NCBI GenBank assembly: GCA_015058155.1
Contig: SVCW01000001.1
Location: 1-64,000 of the forward strand
Source of the DNA: Clostridiales bacterium
GTDB taxonomy: Bacteria > Bacillota > Clostridia > Peptostreptococcales > Anaerovoracaceae
Direction: 5' to 3'
Length of the DNA: 64,000 nt
The position numbers and the translations under genes are program-made. The notes under the pieces are model-generated. The model was given only the letters and a program-made list of their open reading frames with translations. It was not told the origin of the DNA and searched no databases. Of this stretch, positions 33,445 through 42,217 are shown one piece after another; within the stretch, counting starts at the first letter, position 1; each line of letters starts with the position of its first letter.

Positions 33445-34074
33445 ATGGAAAGAAAGATAGCAAAAGGACTTCTCGGTATCAAGGCGGTTTTCTTAAGACC
33501 GGAAGAACCATTTACATGGGCAAGCGGAATCAAGAGCCCTATTTACTGCGACAACAGACTTACTCTCACAGCACCTGACGTAAGAAACGATATTGAAAAC
33601 GGACTCGCTGAAATCATCAAGGAACACTATCCTGAAGCAGAAGTTCTTATGGGAACAGCGACAGCAGGTATCGCTCATGCAGCAATCACTGCTCACATCA
33701 TGGACATCCCTATGGGATACGTAAGATCAGGAGCTAAGGACCACGGAAGACAGAACCAGATTGAAGGAAGACTCGAGCCGGGGCAGAAGGTTGTAGTTGT
33801 AGAAGACCTTATTTCAACAGGCGGAAGCTGTATCGAGGTTGTAAATGTACTTCGCGAAGCAGGCGCGGAAGTGCTCGGCATTGCAAGCATCTTCACTTAT
33901 GGCATGAAGAAGTCTGTTGAAAGACTTGCTGAAGCAGAAGTTAAGAATGTCTCACTTACAAACTTTGATACTGTAGTAGAAGTAGCTGCAGAAGAAGGCT
34001 ATATCAAGCCTGAAGATATTGAAAGACTTATCGCTTTCAGAAATAATCCACAGGACGAAAGCTGGATTAAATAA
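33445..34074 (+). CDS. pyrE: Orotate phosphoribosyltransferase
   Basis: A 209-residue enzyme attaching orotate to PRPP. The PRPP-binding motif [17 protein letters not shown] is at about 115-131; [14 protein letters not shown] near the start and [17 protein letters not shown] (flexible-loop Lys/Arg) are also typical of OPRTases. An AAAGGAG site lies before ATG 33445. It is followed 19 nt later by pyrB. Confidence 0.96.
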   Translation: MERKIAKGLLGIKAVFLRPEEPFTWASGIKSPIYCDNRLTLTAPDVRNDIENGLAEIIKEHYPEAEVLMGTATAGIAHAAITAHIMDIPMGYVRSGAKDHGRQNQIEGRLEPGQKVVVVEDLISTGGSCIEVVNVLREAGAEVLGIASIFTYGMKKSVERLAEAEVKNVSLTNFDTVVEVAAEEGYIKPEDIERLIAFRNNPQDESWIK

Positions 34075-34093
34075 TATACCGGGAGGGGTAAAA

Positions 34094-35218
34094 ATGAGAA
34101 ATCTTATTAGTATTCTCGACTTATCGGTTGAGGAAGTTCATAGCCTTATCAATGTGGCAAACGATATTATCGATAATCCTGAAAAGTACTCGGAAAAGTG
34201 CAGAGGTAAAAAGCTTGCGACGCTTTTCTTCGAGCCATCAACGCGTACAAGACTGAGCTTTGAAGCCGCGATGTATGAGCTTGGAGGAAATGTGCTTGGA
34301 TTTTCAGAGGCAAAAAGTTCTTCGGCAAGCAAGGGTGAAAGCGTTGCCGATACTGCAAGAATCGTAAGCGGCTATGCTGACATCATCGCAATGAGACATC
34401 CGCAGGAAGGAGCCCCTTTTGTTGCATCAAAAACTGCGACAATCCCGATTATAAACGCAGGCGACGGAGGCCATCAGCATCCGACACAGACGCTAACAGA
34501 CCTTCTTACAATCAAGAGAGAAAAGGGACATTTTGATAATCTTGTTATCGGTCTTTGCGGCGATCTCAAGTACGGCAGAACTGTTCATTCACTTATCGAA
34601 GCAATGGCAAGATACAGCGGTATCAAATTCGTACTTATTTCACCTGAGGAACTCGCACTTCCTGGTTATGTGAAGTATGGTGTTATTGAAAAGCATGGTA
34701 TCGATTACGTTGAAACAAAGAGTCTCGAAGATGCAATTCCTGAGCTTGATGTGCTTTATATGACTCGTATTCAGAGAGAACGTTTCGACAGCATTGAAGA
34801 ATATGAAAGACTCAAAGATGTGTATGTTCTCGATATGCCTAAACTTGAACATGCGAAGAAAGATCTTGTAATTCTTCATCCTCTTCCAAGAGTAAACGAA
34901 ATCAGCGTTGCTGTTGATGATGATCCTCGCGCTCTTTATTTCACACAGGCAGTAAACGGAAAGTACATAAGAATGGCACTTATCCTCATGCTTCTTGAAG
35001 AGGCAAAGCGTTTCAGAGCAGGAGATAAGGACGTTATAGATAATTCTCTCAAAAAAGTATACAAGGAAGAGGACGGTTACGTTACAGGCGGTATCGGATG
35101 TCCGAACCCTAAATGTATAACAACTACTGAGCAGGAACTCCCACATATCTTCAAGGTGGTAGATGCTGAAAAGGGAATTGCAAGATGTATTTACTGTGAA
35201 GCAAAAGTACATTTATAA
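34094..35218 (+). CDS. pyrB: Aspartate carbamoyltransferase fused to PyrI-type zinc domain
   Basis: A 374-residue protein. Residues 1 to about 308 are a full catalytic chain: [13 protein letters not shown] (about 50-62) for carbamoyl phosphate, [23 protein letters not shown] and the catalytic loop [10 protein letters not shown]. After the linker [19 protein letters not shown], residues about 333-374 are a zinc ribbon (C-x4-C in GCPNPKC, C-x2-C in CIYC), corresponding to the zinc domain of the regulatory chain PyrI; the nucleotide-binding allosteric domain is missing. Start ATG 34094 follows GGGAGGGG. An in-frame start at 34019 inside pyrE is rejected. Last gene of the operon. Confidence 0.93.
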   Translation: MRNLISILDLSVEEVHSLINVANDIIDNPEKYSEKCRGKKLATLFFEPSTRTRLSFEAAMYELGGNVLGFSEAKSSSASKGESVADTARIVSGYADIIAMRHPQEGAPFVASKTATIPIINAGDGGHQHPTQTLTDLLTIKREKGHFDNLVIGLCGDLKYGRTVHSLIEAMARYSGIKFVLISPEELALPGYVKYGVIEKHGIDYVETKSLEDAIPELDVLYMTRIQRERFDSIEEYERLKDVYVLDMPKLEHAKKDLVILHPLPRVNEISVAVDDDPRALYFTQAVNGKYIRMALILMLLEEAKRFRAGDKDVIDNSLKKVYKEEDGYVTGGIGCPNPKCITTTEQELPHIFKVVDAEKGIARCIYCEAKVHL

Positions 35219-35239
35219 GTATATTTGGCGAAAGCACAA

Positions 35240-35268
35240 TTGAACTGTCAGAATATTTATGTTAGAAT
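35240..35268 (+). promoter_or_regulatory. Predicted promoter of the carbon-nitrogen hydrolase gene
   Basis: TTGAAC (35240-35245) and TAGAAT (35263-35268) with 17-nt spacing, 50 nt before the ATG. Confidence 0.65.
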
Positions 35269-35318
35269 TAATTATCTATGAATACCGTAATATTCATGAC
35301 AGAATAGGAGGCTGAAAC

Positions 35319-36143
35319 ATGTTTAAAATCGCATTATGCCAGAAACCTGGTTCAACAATTAAAACTACAGAAGAATGCAAGGCGGACAATATAGTTATTG
35401 CAGAAAAGATGATCGAAGAAGCTGCAGCAGGCGGCGCTCAGATTATCGTACTCCCTGAAATCTGGAATGCTCCATATTCAAACAAGGCATTTCCTCCTTT
35501 TTCAGAACCTGAAGGAGGCCATACTTGGCAGATCATGTCAGGCTGGGCAAAGAAGCACGGCGTTTATCTTGTTGGCGGATCAATTCCTGAAATCGACGGA
35601 GACAAGTATTACAACACTTGCTACGTATTTGACAGAGAAGGCAGGCAGATTGCAAAGCACAGAAAGGCACATCTCTTTGACATCAACGTTCCCGGCAAGA
35701 TTTCATTCAAGGAATCAGACGTACTCACACCTGGAACACCTATGCCTGTATTTGATACAGAATACGGCAAGATGGCAGTAGCTATCTGTTTCGACGTAAG
35801 ATTTGCCGACTTCATCAGAAAGGCTGCAATCGATGGCGGAGCCAAGCTCATCTTCCTCCCTGCAGCATTCAATATGACTACAGGTCCTGCACACTGGGAT
35901 GTTACTATGAGAGTAAGAGCTATGGACAATCAGATTTTCTTCGCTGCTTGTGCACCGGCAAGAAATGTGAATGCTTCATACGTATCATACGGCAATTCAT
36001 GTGTAGTAGATCCATGGGCAGAATTCGTTGCACATGCTGACGAAACACCACAGGTTCTTTTCGCAGACATCGATTTTGACAGAATCGATCAGATTCGTGA
36101 CCAGCTTCCTATCGTAACAGGAAGAAGACCTGAACTTTATTAG
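35319..36143 (+). CDS. Carbon-nitrogen hydrolase, omega-amidase (NIT2)-like
   Basis: A 274-residue nitrilase-superfamily amidase. The Glu-Lys-Cys triad is found in LPEIWNAPY (about 47-55), KHRKAHLFDI (about 110-119) and VAICFDVRFADF (about 150-161). The FPPFSEPEGG segment and overall length match omega-amidases, which hydrolyse alpha-ketoglutaramate or alpha-ketosuccinamate to free ammonia. It has its own promoter and an AGGAGG site and is a single gene. A substrate in glutamine transaminase salvage is likely but not proven; other short-chain amidase activities are possible. Confidence 0.88.
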   Translation: MFKIALCQKPGSTIKTTEECKADNIVIAEKMIEEAAAGGAQIIVLPEIWNAPYSNKAFPPFSEPEGGHTWQIMSGWAKKHGVYLVGGSIPEIDGDKYYNTCYVFDREGRQIAKHRKAHLFDINVPGKISFKESDVLTPGTPMPVFDTEYGKMAVAICFDVRFADFIRKAAIDGGAKLIFLPAAFNMTTGPAHWDVTMRVRAMDNQIFFAACAPARNVNASYVSYGNSCVVDPWAEFVAHADETPQVLFADIDFDRIDQIRDQLPIVTGRRPELY

Positions 36144-36183
36144 TCAAAGTTGCCATTTTACGACACTTTGATGCATAAAAATA

Positions 36184-36213
36184 TTGTCAAATCGTGTACC
36201 GTTTTGGTATAAT
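36184..36213 (+). promoter_or_regulatory. Predicted promoter of the nucleoside transporter operon
   Basis: TTGTCA (36184-36189) and TATAAT (36208-36213) with 18-nt spacing, 47 nt before the first binding-protein gene. Confidence 0.7.
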
Positions 36214-36259
36214 GATTTTATAAAATTTTAATTCATTTTTTACAAAAGGAGAAACAAAA

Positions 36260-37402
36260 ATGAAGAAAGTATTAGTTGTTTTACTCGCACTTGTTATGGT
36301 ATTCAGCCTTGTAGCATGTGGCGGCGGCGGATCAGATACTGACACAGATGCAGCTATCTCAAAGATCATCCTCATCACTGACAAGGGTAACATCGATGAC
36401 AAGTCATTCAACCAGGGCGCTTGGGAAGGCGTTGTTGCATTCGCTACTGAAAACGAAATCGAACACGAATACATCAAGCCAGAAGAAGCATCAGATGCTG
36501 GTTATCTCGCAGCTATCGCTCTCGCAGTTGAAGCTGGTGCTGACGTTATCGTAACTCCTGGATTCCTTTTCGAAGTTCCTATTTACGAAGCTCAGACTCT
36601 TTATCCAAATGTTAAGTTCGTTCTCCTCGATGGAGCTCCACACACTGCTGACTACTCAGACGGTACAATTGCTGAAAACGTAGCAAGCGTATTCTATGCT
36701 GAAGAAGAATCAGGTTACCTCGCAGGTTATGCAGCTGTTAAGGACGGCTTCACAAAGATCGGATTCATGGGTGGTATGGCAGTTCCTGCTGTACAGGCAT
36801 TCGGTTACGGATACCTCCAGGGTGCTGAAGCTGCTGCTGTAGAACTCGGCGTAGATGTAAGCGCAGTTTACCACTACACTGGAAACTTTGAAGAAAACGA
36901 CACAAACAAGGCTACTGCTAAGGCTATGTACGAAGGCGGAACAGAACTCATCTTCGCTTGCGGCGGTTCAGTAGGTAAGTCAGTTATGTCAGCTGCTGCA
37001 GAAGCAGGTGCTAAGGTTATCGGTGTTGACGTTGACCAGAGATATGATAGCGAAACAGTTATCACATCAGCTACAAAGGGTCTTGGTGCATCAGTTCAGG
37101 CTGTACTCCAGTCAATCATGGACGGATCATTCGACACATATGCTGGAACAAGCACATACTTCAATGCTGCTAATGACGGTGTAGGTCTCCCTACAGTTGT
37201 TCTTGACGGATCAAGCGACAACGCATTTGACAGATTCGCTACATTCACTGCTGAAGATTATGATGCAGTATTCGCAACTCTCGTTGACGGAACTGTAGAT
37301 CCAATCAGAACTATCGATATCGCTAGCGCTGACGGATATGCAACTGCTGACGAACTCGTAAACGGTCTTGCTCTTACAAAGGTTGCTGTAGAAGTTAGAT
37401 AG
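36260..37402 (+). CDS. BMP family nucleoside-binding lipoprotein
   Basis: A 380-residue basic-membrane-protein (PnrA/Med-like) substrate-binding lipoprotein. Lipobox VFSLVACGGG puts the lipidated Cys near residue 20. The type I periplasmic-binding fold starts KIILITDKGNIDDKSFNQGAWEG, with FLLDGAPH, ESGYLAGYAA, KIGFMGGMAVPAVQAFGYGY and VIGVDVDQ, all typical of BMP proteins that bind purine nucleosides. Codon use is strongly biased, suggesting high expression. A terminator after it would let it be made in excess over the membrane subunits. Confidence 0.92.
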   Translation: MKKVLVVLLALVMVFSLVACGGGGSDTDTDAAISKIILITDKGNIDDKSFNQGAWEGVVAFATENEIEHEYIKPEEASDAGYLAAIALAVEAGADVIVTPGFLFEVPIYEAQTLYPNVKFVLLDGAPHTADYSDGTIAENVASVFYAEEESGYLAGYAAVKDGFTKIGFMGGMAVPAVQAFGYGYLQGAEAAAVELGVDVSAVYHYTGNFEENDTNKATAKAMYEGGTELIFACGGSVGKSVMSAAAEAGAKVIGVDVDQRYDSETVITSATKGLGASVQAVLQSIMDGSFDTYAGTSTYFNAANDGVGLPTVVLDGSSDNAFDRFATFTAEDYDAVFATLVDGTVDPIRTIDIASADGYATADELVNGLALTKVAVEVR

Positions 37403-37422
37403 TTTCGGAATTTAACTAAATA

Positions 37423-37452
37423 AGGGGGAGGTTTAACCTTCCCCTGTTTTTT
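37423..37452 (+). terminator. Internal intrinsic terminator after first BMP gene
   Basis: AGGGGGAGG (37423-37431) pairs with CCTTCCCCT (37437-37445), nine pairs with one G-U, followed by GTTTTTT. As the ATPase gene follows without another clear promoter, it probably attenuates and does not end the operon. Confidence 0.85.
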
Positions 37453-37484
37453 CATTTTTAGACACAGAAGCACGGAGGTCTGTT

Positions 37485-39053
37485 TTGGACAACTATATCA
37501 TTGAAATGCTCAATATTACAAAGGAATTCCCTGGTATTATTGCAAATGACAACATCACTTTGCAGCTTAAGAAGGGTGAAGTCCATGCGCTTCTCGGTGA
37601 AAACGGCGCCGGAAAGTCAACACTCATGAGCGTACTTTTTGGTTTATACACACCTGAAAAAGGTGAAATTCGAAAGAACGGACAGGTCGTAAAGATTAAC
37701 AATCCTAACGACGCAAATGATCTCGGTATCGGAATGGTACATCAGCACTTCAAGCTTGTTGAAATCTTCACAGTGCTTGAAAACATAATTCTTGGTGTAG
37801 AACCTTCAAAGATGGGCGTAATCGACAAGAAAGAAGCCAGAGAAAAGGTTCTCGCTTTAAGTGAAAAGTACGGTCTTAAGATTGACCCTGATGCAGTTAT
37901 CGAAAAGATTTCGGTAGGTATGCAGCAGAGAGTTGAAATTCTTAAGATGCTTTATCGTGAAAACGAAATCCTTATTTTTGACGAACCGACAGCGGTTCTC
38001 ACTCCGCAGGAAATCGACGAACTCATGGCGATTATGCGCGGATTTGCTGAAGAAGGAAAATCAATCCTTTTCATCACTCACAAATTAAACGAGATTATGG
38101 CAGTTGCCGACAGATGTACAGTACTCAGAAAGGGTAAGTATATCGGCACTGTTGACATAAAGGACACAACTAAAGAAGAACTCTCAAAGATGATGGTCGG
38201 AAGAGACGTAAACTTCAAGGTTGACAAGGAAGATGCAAAGCCTGCAGAAACTGTTTTATCCGTTAGAAATGTTACTGTAAAGGCTAAGAATGCAGCGGCT
38301 CACTCAGTTACAAACGTTTCATTTGATGTAAAAGCAGGGGAAATCGTATGTCTTGCAGGTATCGACGGGAATGGACAGAGTGAATTTATCGAAGCACTCA
38401 CAGGTCTTGAAAAGCTTACTTCAGGTACAATCGAACTTTGCGGTAAGGACATCACAAAGGCAAGCATCAGAGCAAAGTCAAAGGGCGGTATGAGCCATGT
38501 CCCTGAAGACAGACACAAGCACGGCCTCGTACTTGATTATACACTCGAAGACAATATGGTTCTTCAGAGATACTATGAACCTGAATTCCAGAGCAAGGGA
38601 TTCCTTAAGAGAAAGGCAATCACTGAGTATTCGGACAAGCTCATAAAGAAGTTTGACGTAAGAAGTGGTCAGGGTTCAGCTACTATTTCAAGAAGTATGT
38701 CAGGTGGTAATCAGCAGAAAGCTATCGTAGCGAGAGAACTTGATAAGGAACACAAACTCCTTATCGCTGTTCAGCCTACAAGAGGTCTTGACGTAGGCGC
38801 TATCGAATATATCCACAAGCAGATTGTTGAAGACAGAGATAAGGGCAGAGGCGTTCTTCTCGTATCACTCGAACTCGACGAAGTTATGAATGTCAGCGAC
38901 AGAATCCTCGTAATGTACGAAGGCGAAATCGTTGGTGAATTCGACCCTAAGACTGTAACTGTGGAAGAACTCGGTCTCTACATGGCCGGTGCGAAGAGAG
39001 ATAACGTAAGCGTGGAAACTGTGAAGGAGGGCAGCGATAATGAAGAAATTTAA
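37485..39053 (+). CDS. Nucleoside ABC transporter ATP-binding protein (NupO/YufO type)
   Basis: A 522-residue duplicated ATPase. The N-terminal domain has Walker A GENGAGKST (about 38-46), signature SVGMQQRVEIL, Walker B ILIFDEPTAVLT and switch His FITHKLNEI. The C-terminal domain is degenerate, as usual in RbsA-like proteins: GIDGNGQSE for Walker A, signature SGGNQQKAIVAREL, and RGLDVG. Start is TTG 37485 after CGGAGG. The end overlaps the first permease by 14 nt. It energises the YufP/YufQ-type channel encoded next. Confidence 0.92.
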   Translation: MDNYIIEMLNITKEFPGIIANDNITLQLKKGEVHALLGENGAGKSTLMSVLFGLYTPEKGEIRKNGQVVKINNPNDANDLGIGMVHQHFKLVEIFTVLENIILGVEPSKMGVIDKKEAREKVLALSEKYGLKIDPDAVIEKISVGMQQRVEILKMLYRENEILIFDEPTAVLTPQEIDELMAIMRGFAEEGKSILFITHKLNEIMAVADRCTVLRKGKYIGTVDIKDTTKEELSKMMVGRDVNFKVDKEDAKPAETVLSVRNVTVKAKNAAAHSVTNVSFDVKAGEIVCLAGIDGNGQSEFIEALTGLEKLTSGTIELCGKDITKASIRAKSKGGMSHVPEDRHKHGLVLDYTLEDNMVLQRYYEPEFQSKGFLKRKAITEYSDKLIKKFDVRSGQGSATISRSMSGGNQQKAIVARELDKEHKLLIAVQPTRGLDVGAIEYIHKQIVEDRDKGRGVLLVSLELDEVMNVSDRILVMYEGEIVGEFDPKTVTVEELGLYMAGAKRDNVSVETVKEGSDNEEI

Positions 39054-40197
39054 TTTAAGAGAATTTACTGCAAGCCCTGGATTCAACAGCTTTACAGCGA
39101 CACTCCTTGCTATTTTCCTCGGCATGCTCTTCGGTCTCATCGTTATGCTTGCAGCTAACCCTGCAAACGCTCTCGAAGGTTTCTCAAGAATCCTTACAGG
39201 CGGTATGAGACGTATTCCTGACGTATTCTACTATGCAACACCGCTCATCATGACAGGTCTTTCAGTAGGATTTGCATTCAAGATGGGTATGTTCAATATC
39301 GGAGCATCAGGTCAGTACACAATGGGTATGTTCTTTGCAATGTACGTAGGTTTTATGTTTAACCTTCCGCCTGCAATTCACTGTTTCGTATGTGTAATCG
39401 CAGGAATGATCGGTGGAATCCTCTGGGGTCTTATCCCGGGTTTCTTCAAGGCATACCTCAATGTAAACGAAGTAATCACTTCAATCATGTTCAACTATAT
39501 CGGTATGTACCTCGTTGATATGCTCGTACAGGGCAATGCAACAATGTACGTATCATCAAAGACAAGAACTGCTTATCTTCCTGCAAGTGCACAGCTCACT
39601 TCACTCGGAATAAAAGGTTCAAGTTTAAGCGTGGCATTTATCGTTGCAATCGTAATAGCAATAATCCTTTACGTAGTTCTCAACAAGACTACTTTCGGAT
39701 ATGAACTCCGTGCGACTGGTTTCAATGCAAATGCTGCAACATACGCAGGTATGAACGGAAAGAGAAATATCGTAATTACTATGGCGATTGCCGGAGCTAT
39801 GTCAGGACTCGGCGGAGCATTTGCAATCCTTGCTCCTTCAACAATTGCCGGATCATCAATGACTTACGAACCGGTTAATATCGTAACACAGGCCGGCTTC
39901 ACAGGTATTGCGGTAGCGCTCCTTGGAAGTTCAAATCCGATTGCGACTATCTTTACAGGTATTTTCGTATCATACATTTACAGAGGTGGTACACTTGCCA
40001 GCCTCGCAGGTTTCAAGCCTGAAATCATCGACGTAGTAATCGCCGTAATTATCTACTTCTCAGCATTCTCAATGGTACTCAATGCTGCATTCAGAAGCAA
40101 GATTTCAAAGGCATTCGGCCACGATAATATCGTAAAACCAAACGCAAACGCAGAACCCGATCCGGTGCCTGCCGAAGCAGAAAGTGAGGAGGTGTAA
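39040..40197 (+). CDS. Nucleoside ABC transporter permease (NupP/YufP type)
   Basis: A 385-residue permease of the branched-chain amino acid/ribose (BPD_transp_2) type with about eight to ten membrane segments. Recognisable segments are MTGLSVGFAFKMGMFNIGASGQY, the conserved loop YELRATGFNANAATYAGMNGKRNI, and GFTGIAVALLGSSNPIA. The C-terminal 25 residues are an acidic, Pro/Glu-rich tail. AAGGAGG precedes ATG 39040, which lies inside the ATPase gene. It forms the channel with the next gene product. Confidence 0.92.
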   Translation: MKKFNLREFTASPGFNSFTATLLAIFLGMLFGLIVMLAANPANALEGFSRILTGGMRRIPDVFYYATPLIMTGLSVGFAFKMGMFNIGASGQYTMGMFFAMYVGFMFNLPPAIHCFVCVIAGMIGGILWGLIPGFFKAYLNVNEVITSIMFNYIGMYLVDMLVQGNATMYVSSKTRTAYLPASAQLTSLGIKGSSLSVAFIVAIVIAIILYVVLNKTTFGYELRATGFNANAATYAGMNGKRNIVITMAIAGAMSGLGGAFAILAPSTIAGSSMTYEPVNIVTQAGFTGIAVALLGSSNPIATIFTGIFVSYIYRGGTLASLAGFKPEIIDVVIAVIIYFSAFSMVLNAAFRSKISKAFGHDNIVKPNANAEPDPVPAEAESEEV

Positions 40198-40200
40198 GAC

Positions 40201-41166
40201 ATGAGTGTTGTTTATTATTTAATTCAGAATACACTTCCTGTAGCAATCCCGCTTCTTCTTGTTGCGCTTGGCGGTATGTTTGCTGAACGAAGTGGTGTTA
40301 TAAACCTCGCACTCGAAGGTACAATGCTTTGGGGAGCATTCTTCGGATGCCTCTTCACGTTATTTGTAGGTCAGAACATGGGTAATGCCCAGGTGGCTCT
40401 TATCCTTGCAGCTATAGTTTCAGCCGTAATGGGTATCGTGTTCTCACTTGCACTTTCATTTGCAGCTATAAATATGAGTGCTGACCAGACTATCGTAGGT
40501 ACTGCGCTCAATATGCTCGTACCTGGTGCTGTGCTTCTCACTTCAAAGATGTTCTTCAACAGTGATGGTATCACAACAAACATCACTTATTACATCAAGA
40601 AGGTTCCTGTGCTCGGAGATATTCCTGTAATCGGTCCTATGTTCTTCCAGAAGACATATATCACTGTTTACATCGGATTCATTATCCTTGCAATTTCAAT
40701 CTTTGTCTTCTATAAGACTAAGTTCGGTTTAAGACTTCGTGCGTGTGGTGAACATCCACAGGCTGCGGATTCAGTAGGTATAAACGTTTACAAGATGCGT
40801 TATGCAGGCGTAAGTATCTCAGGTCTTCTCGGAGGACTTGGCGGATATTTCTACGCTGTAGGTGTTATGGACGGTAACTGTAACGGACATACAGGAGTAG
40901 CAGGTTTCGGTTTCCTCGCACTCGCAGTAATGATTTTCGGACAGTGGAAGCCTGAAAAGATTTTCTTTGCGGCTCTCTTCTTTGCATTCCTCCGTACACT
41001 TGCATACTCGGTAGCTCTTATTCCGTTCCTTGATAATCTCGGAATTAATCAGGCATACTATAAGATGCTCCCATACGTTGCAACAATGGTTGTTCTTGCA
41101 TTTACTTCAAAGAATTCAAGAGCACCTAAGGCAGAAGGTATCCCTTACGATAAGGGATCAAGATAA
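40201..41166 (+). CDS. Nucleoside ABC transporter permease (NupQ/YufQ type)
   Basis: A 321-residue permease with about eight membrane segments. The sequences GGMFAERSGVINLALEGTMLWGAFFG and FGLRLRACGEHPQAADSVGINVYKMRYAGV are diagnostic. It begins 3 nt after the partner permease stop, with GAGGAGG inside the end of that gene. The C-terminal half contains GVAGFGFLALAVMIFGQWKP, as in YufQ. Confidence 0.92.
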   Translation: MSVVYYLIQNTLPVAIPLLLVALGGMFAERSGVINLALEGTMLWGAFFGCLFTLFVGQNMGNAQVALILAAIVSAVMGIVFSLALSFAAINMSADQTIVGTALNMLVPGAVLLTSKMFFNSDGITTNITYYIKKVPVLGDIPVIGPMFFQKTYITVYIGFIILAISIFVFYKTKFGLRLRACGEHPQAADSVGINVYKMRYAGVSISGLLGGLGGYFYAVGVMDGNCNGHTGVAGFGFLALAVMIFGQWKPEKIFFAALFFAFLRTLAYSVALIPFLDNLGINQAYYKMLPYVATMVVLAFTSKNSRAPKAEGIPYDKGSR

Positions 41167-41183
41167 CCCTGAAAGGAATTTTT

Positions 41184-42209
41184 ATGAAAAGATTTTTAGC
41201 ATTGGTACTGGTGATTGTGCTTGTATTATCACTTGCGGCATGCGGTGGCAAGAGTAAAAATAGCGATAATGAAATCGCCGGTTCCGATAATCCTTACGTA
41301 GTAATGGTAACTGACGAAAGCAAACTCGGCGACAATGCTTTTAACGACGCATGCTGGACAGGATGTAACAATGCAGCAGCAGAGTTTGGAATCGAAGTTT
41401 ACTGTATTGAATCAGAAAATGCGGAAAGCTACGCAGACAGTATCGGAGAAGCTGTGGCTATGCAGCCTGAAATCGTAATCTGCGCAGGCTCAAATATGCA
41501 GAATGCACTTGTTGACATTGCACTTGCAAACCCTGAAATGAAGTTTGCAATTGTGGACGCAAGTAATGTAGGTGACAACGTTACAGGAATAACATTCAAT
41601 GAACAGGAAGGTTCGTTCCTTGCAGGCGTTGCAGCAGCAATGATGACTGAATCGGAAATCGTTTCATTCATCGGTGGTGAACCATCAATTACTCTTGATA
41701 AGTTCCAGTACGGATTCGATGCAGGAGTTGCTACAATAAACAAGAACATTTACATCAATAACCAGTACATCGGAAACTTCACAGATGTTGAAGAAGCGGC
41801 GATGCTTACAAGTGCCCATGAAACACTTGGAACTGATGTCGTATATCATGCGGCAGGTGCTGCAGGACTCGGAGTAATCCAGTCAGCAGAATCAAATGGA
41901 ATCTGGGCAATCGGTGTTGACCTTGATCAGTCGCATTTGTCAGAAACTGCTGTGCTCTGCTCAGTTGTAAAGAAGGCTGATGTTGCCGTTTTTGACGTTA
42001 TAAAGAAGGTATACGAAGGCACATTTGATGGAGCTGATATAACTTATTCAATTGCTTCAGGCGCTATGGGAATCAGCGATAATGCAGGAAACCTCCCTGA
42101 AGAAGTTACAAAGGCAATTGAAGAGTATACAGAAAAGATTGCTGCCGGAGAAATTATAGTTCCATATAACTGGCAGACAAACTACGAATACAGACAGACG
42201 CTTAACTAG
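41184..42209 (+). CDS. Second BMP family lipoprotein of the nucleoside importer
   Basis: A 341-residue lipoprotein (lipobox VLSLAACGGK, Cys near residue 20) with the BMP fold: MVTDESKLGDNAFNDACWTGCNNAA, EIVICAGSNMQNALVDIA, EGSFLAGVAAAMM, SFIGGEPSITLDKFQYGFDAG and AIGVDLDQSHLSE. It is only distantly similar to the first BMP protein and less codon-biased. Two binding proteins for one ABC channel suggests different or broader nucleoside specificity. It is separated from the permease by 17 nt and from ygiQ by 8 nt. Confidence 0.9.
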   Translation: MKRFLALVLVIVLVLSLAACGGKSKNSDNEIAGSDNPYVVMVTDESKLGDNAFNDACWTGCNNAAAEFGIEVYCIESENAESYADSIGEAVAMQPEIVICAGSNMQNALVDIALANPEMKFAIVDASNVGDNVTGITFNEQEGSFLAGVAAAMMTESEIVSFIGGEPSITLDKFQYGFDAGVATINKNIYINNQYIGNFTDVEEAAMLTSAHETLGTDVVYHAAGAAGLGVIQSAESNGIWAIGVDLDQSHLSETAVLCSVVKKADVAVFDVIKKVYEGTFDGADITYSIASGAMGISDNAGNLPEEVTKAIEEYTEKIAAGEIIVPYNWQTNYEYRQTLN

Positions 42210-42217
42210 GAGTAACT

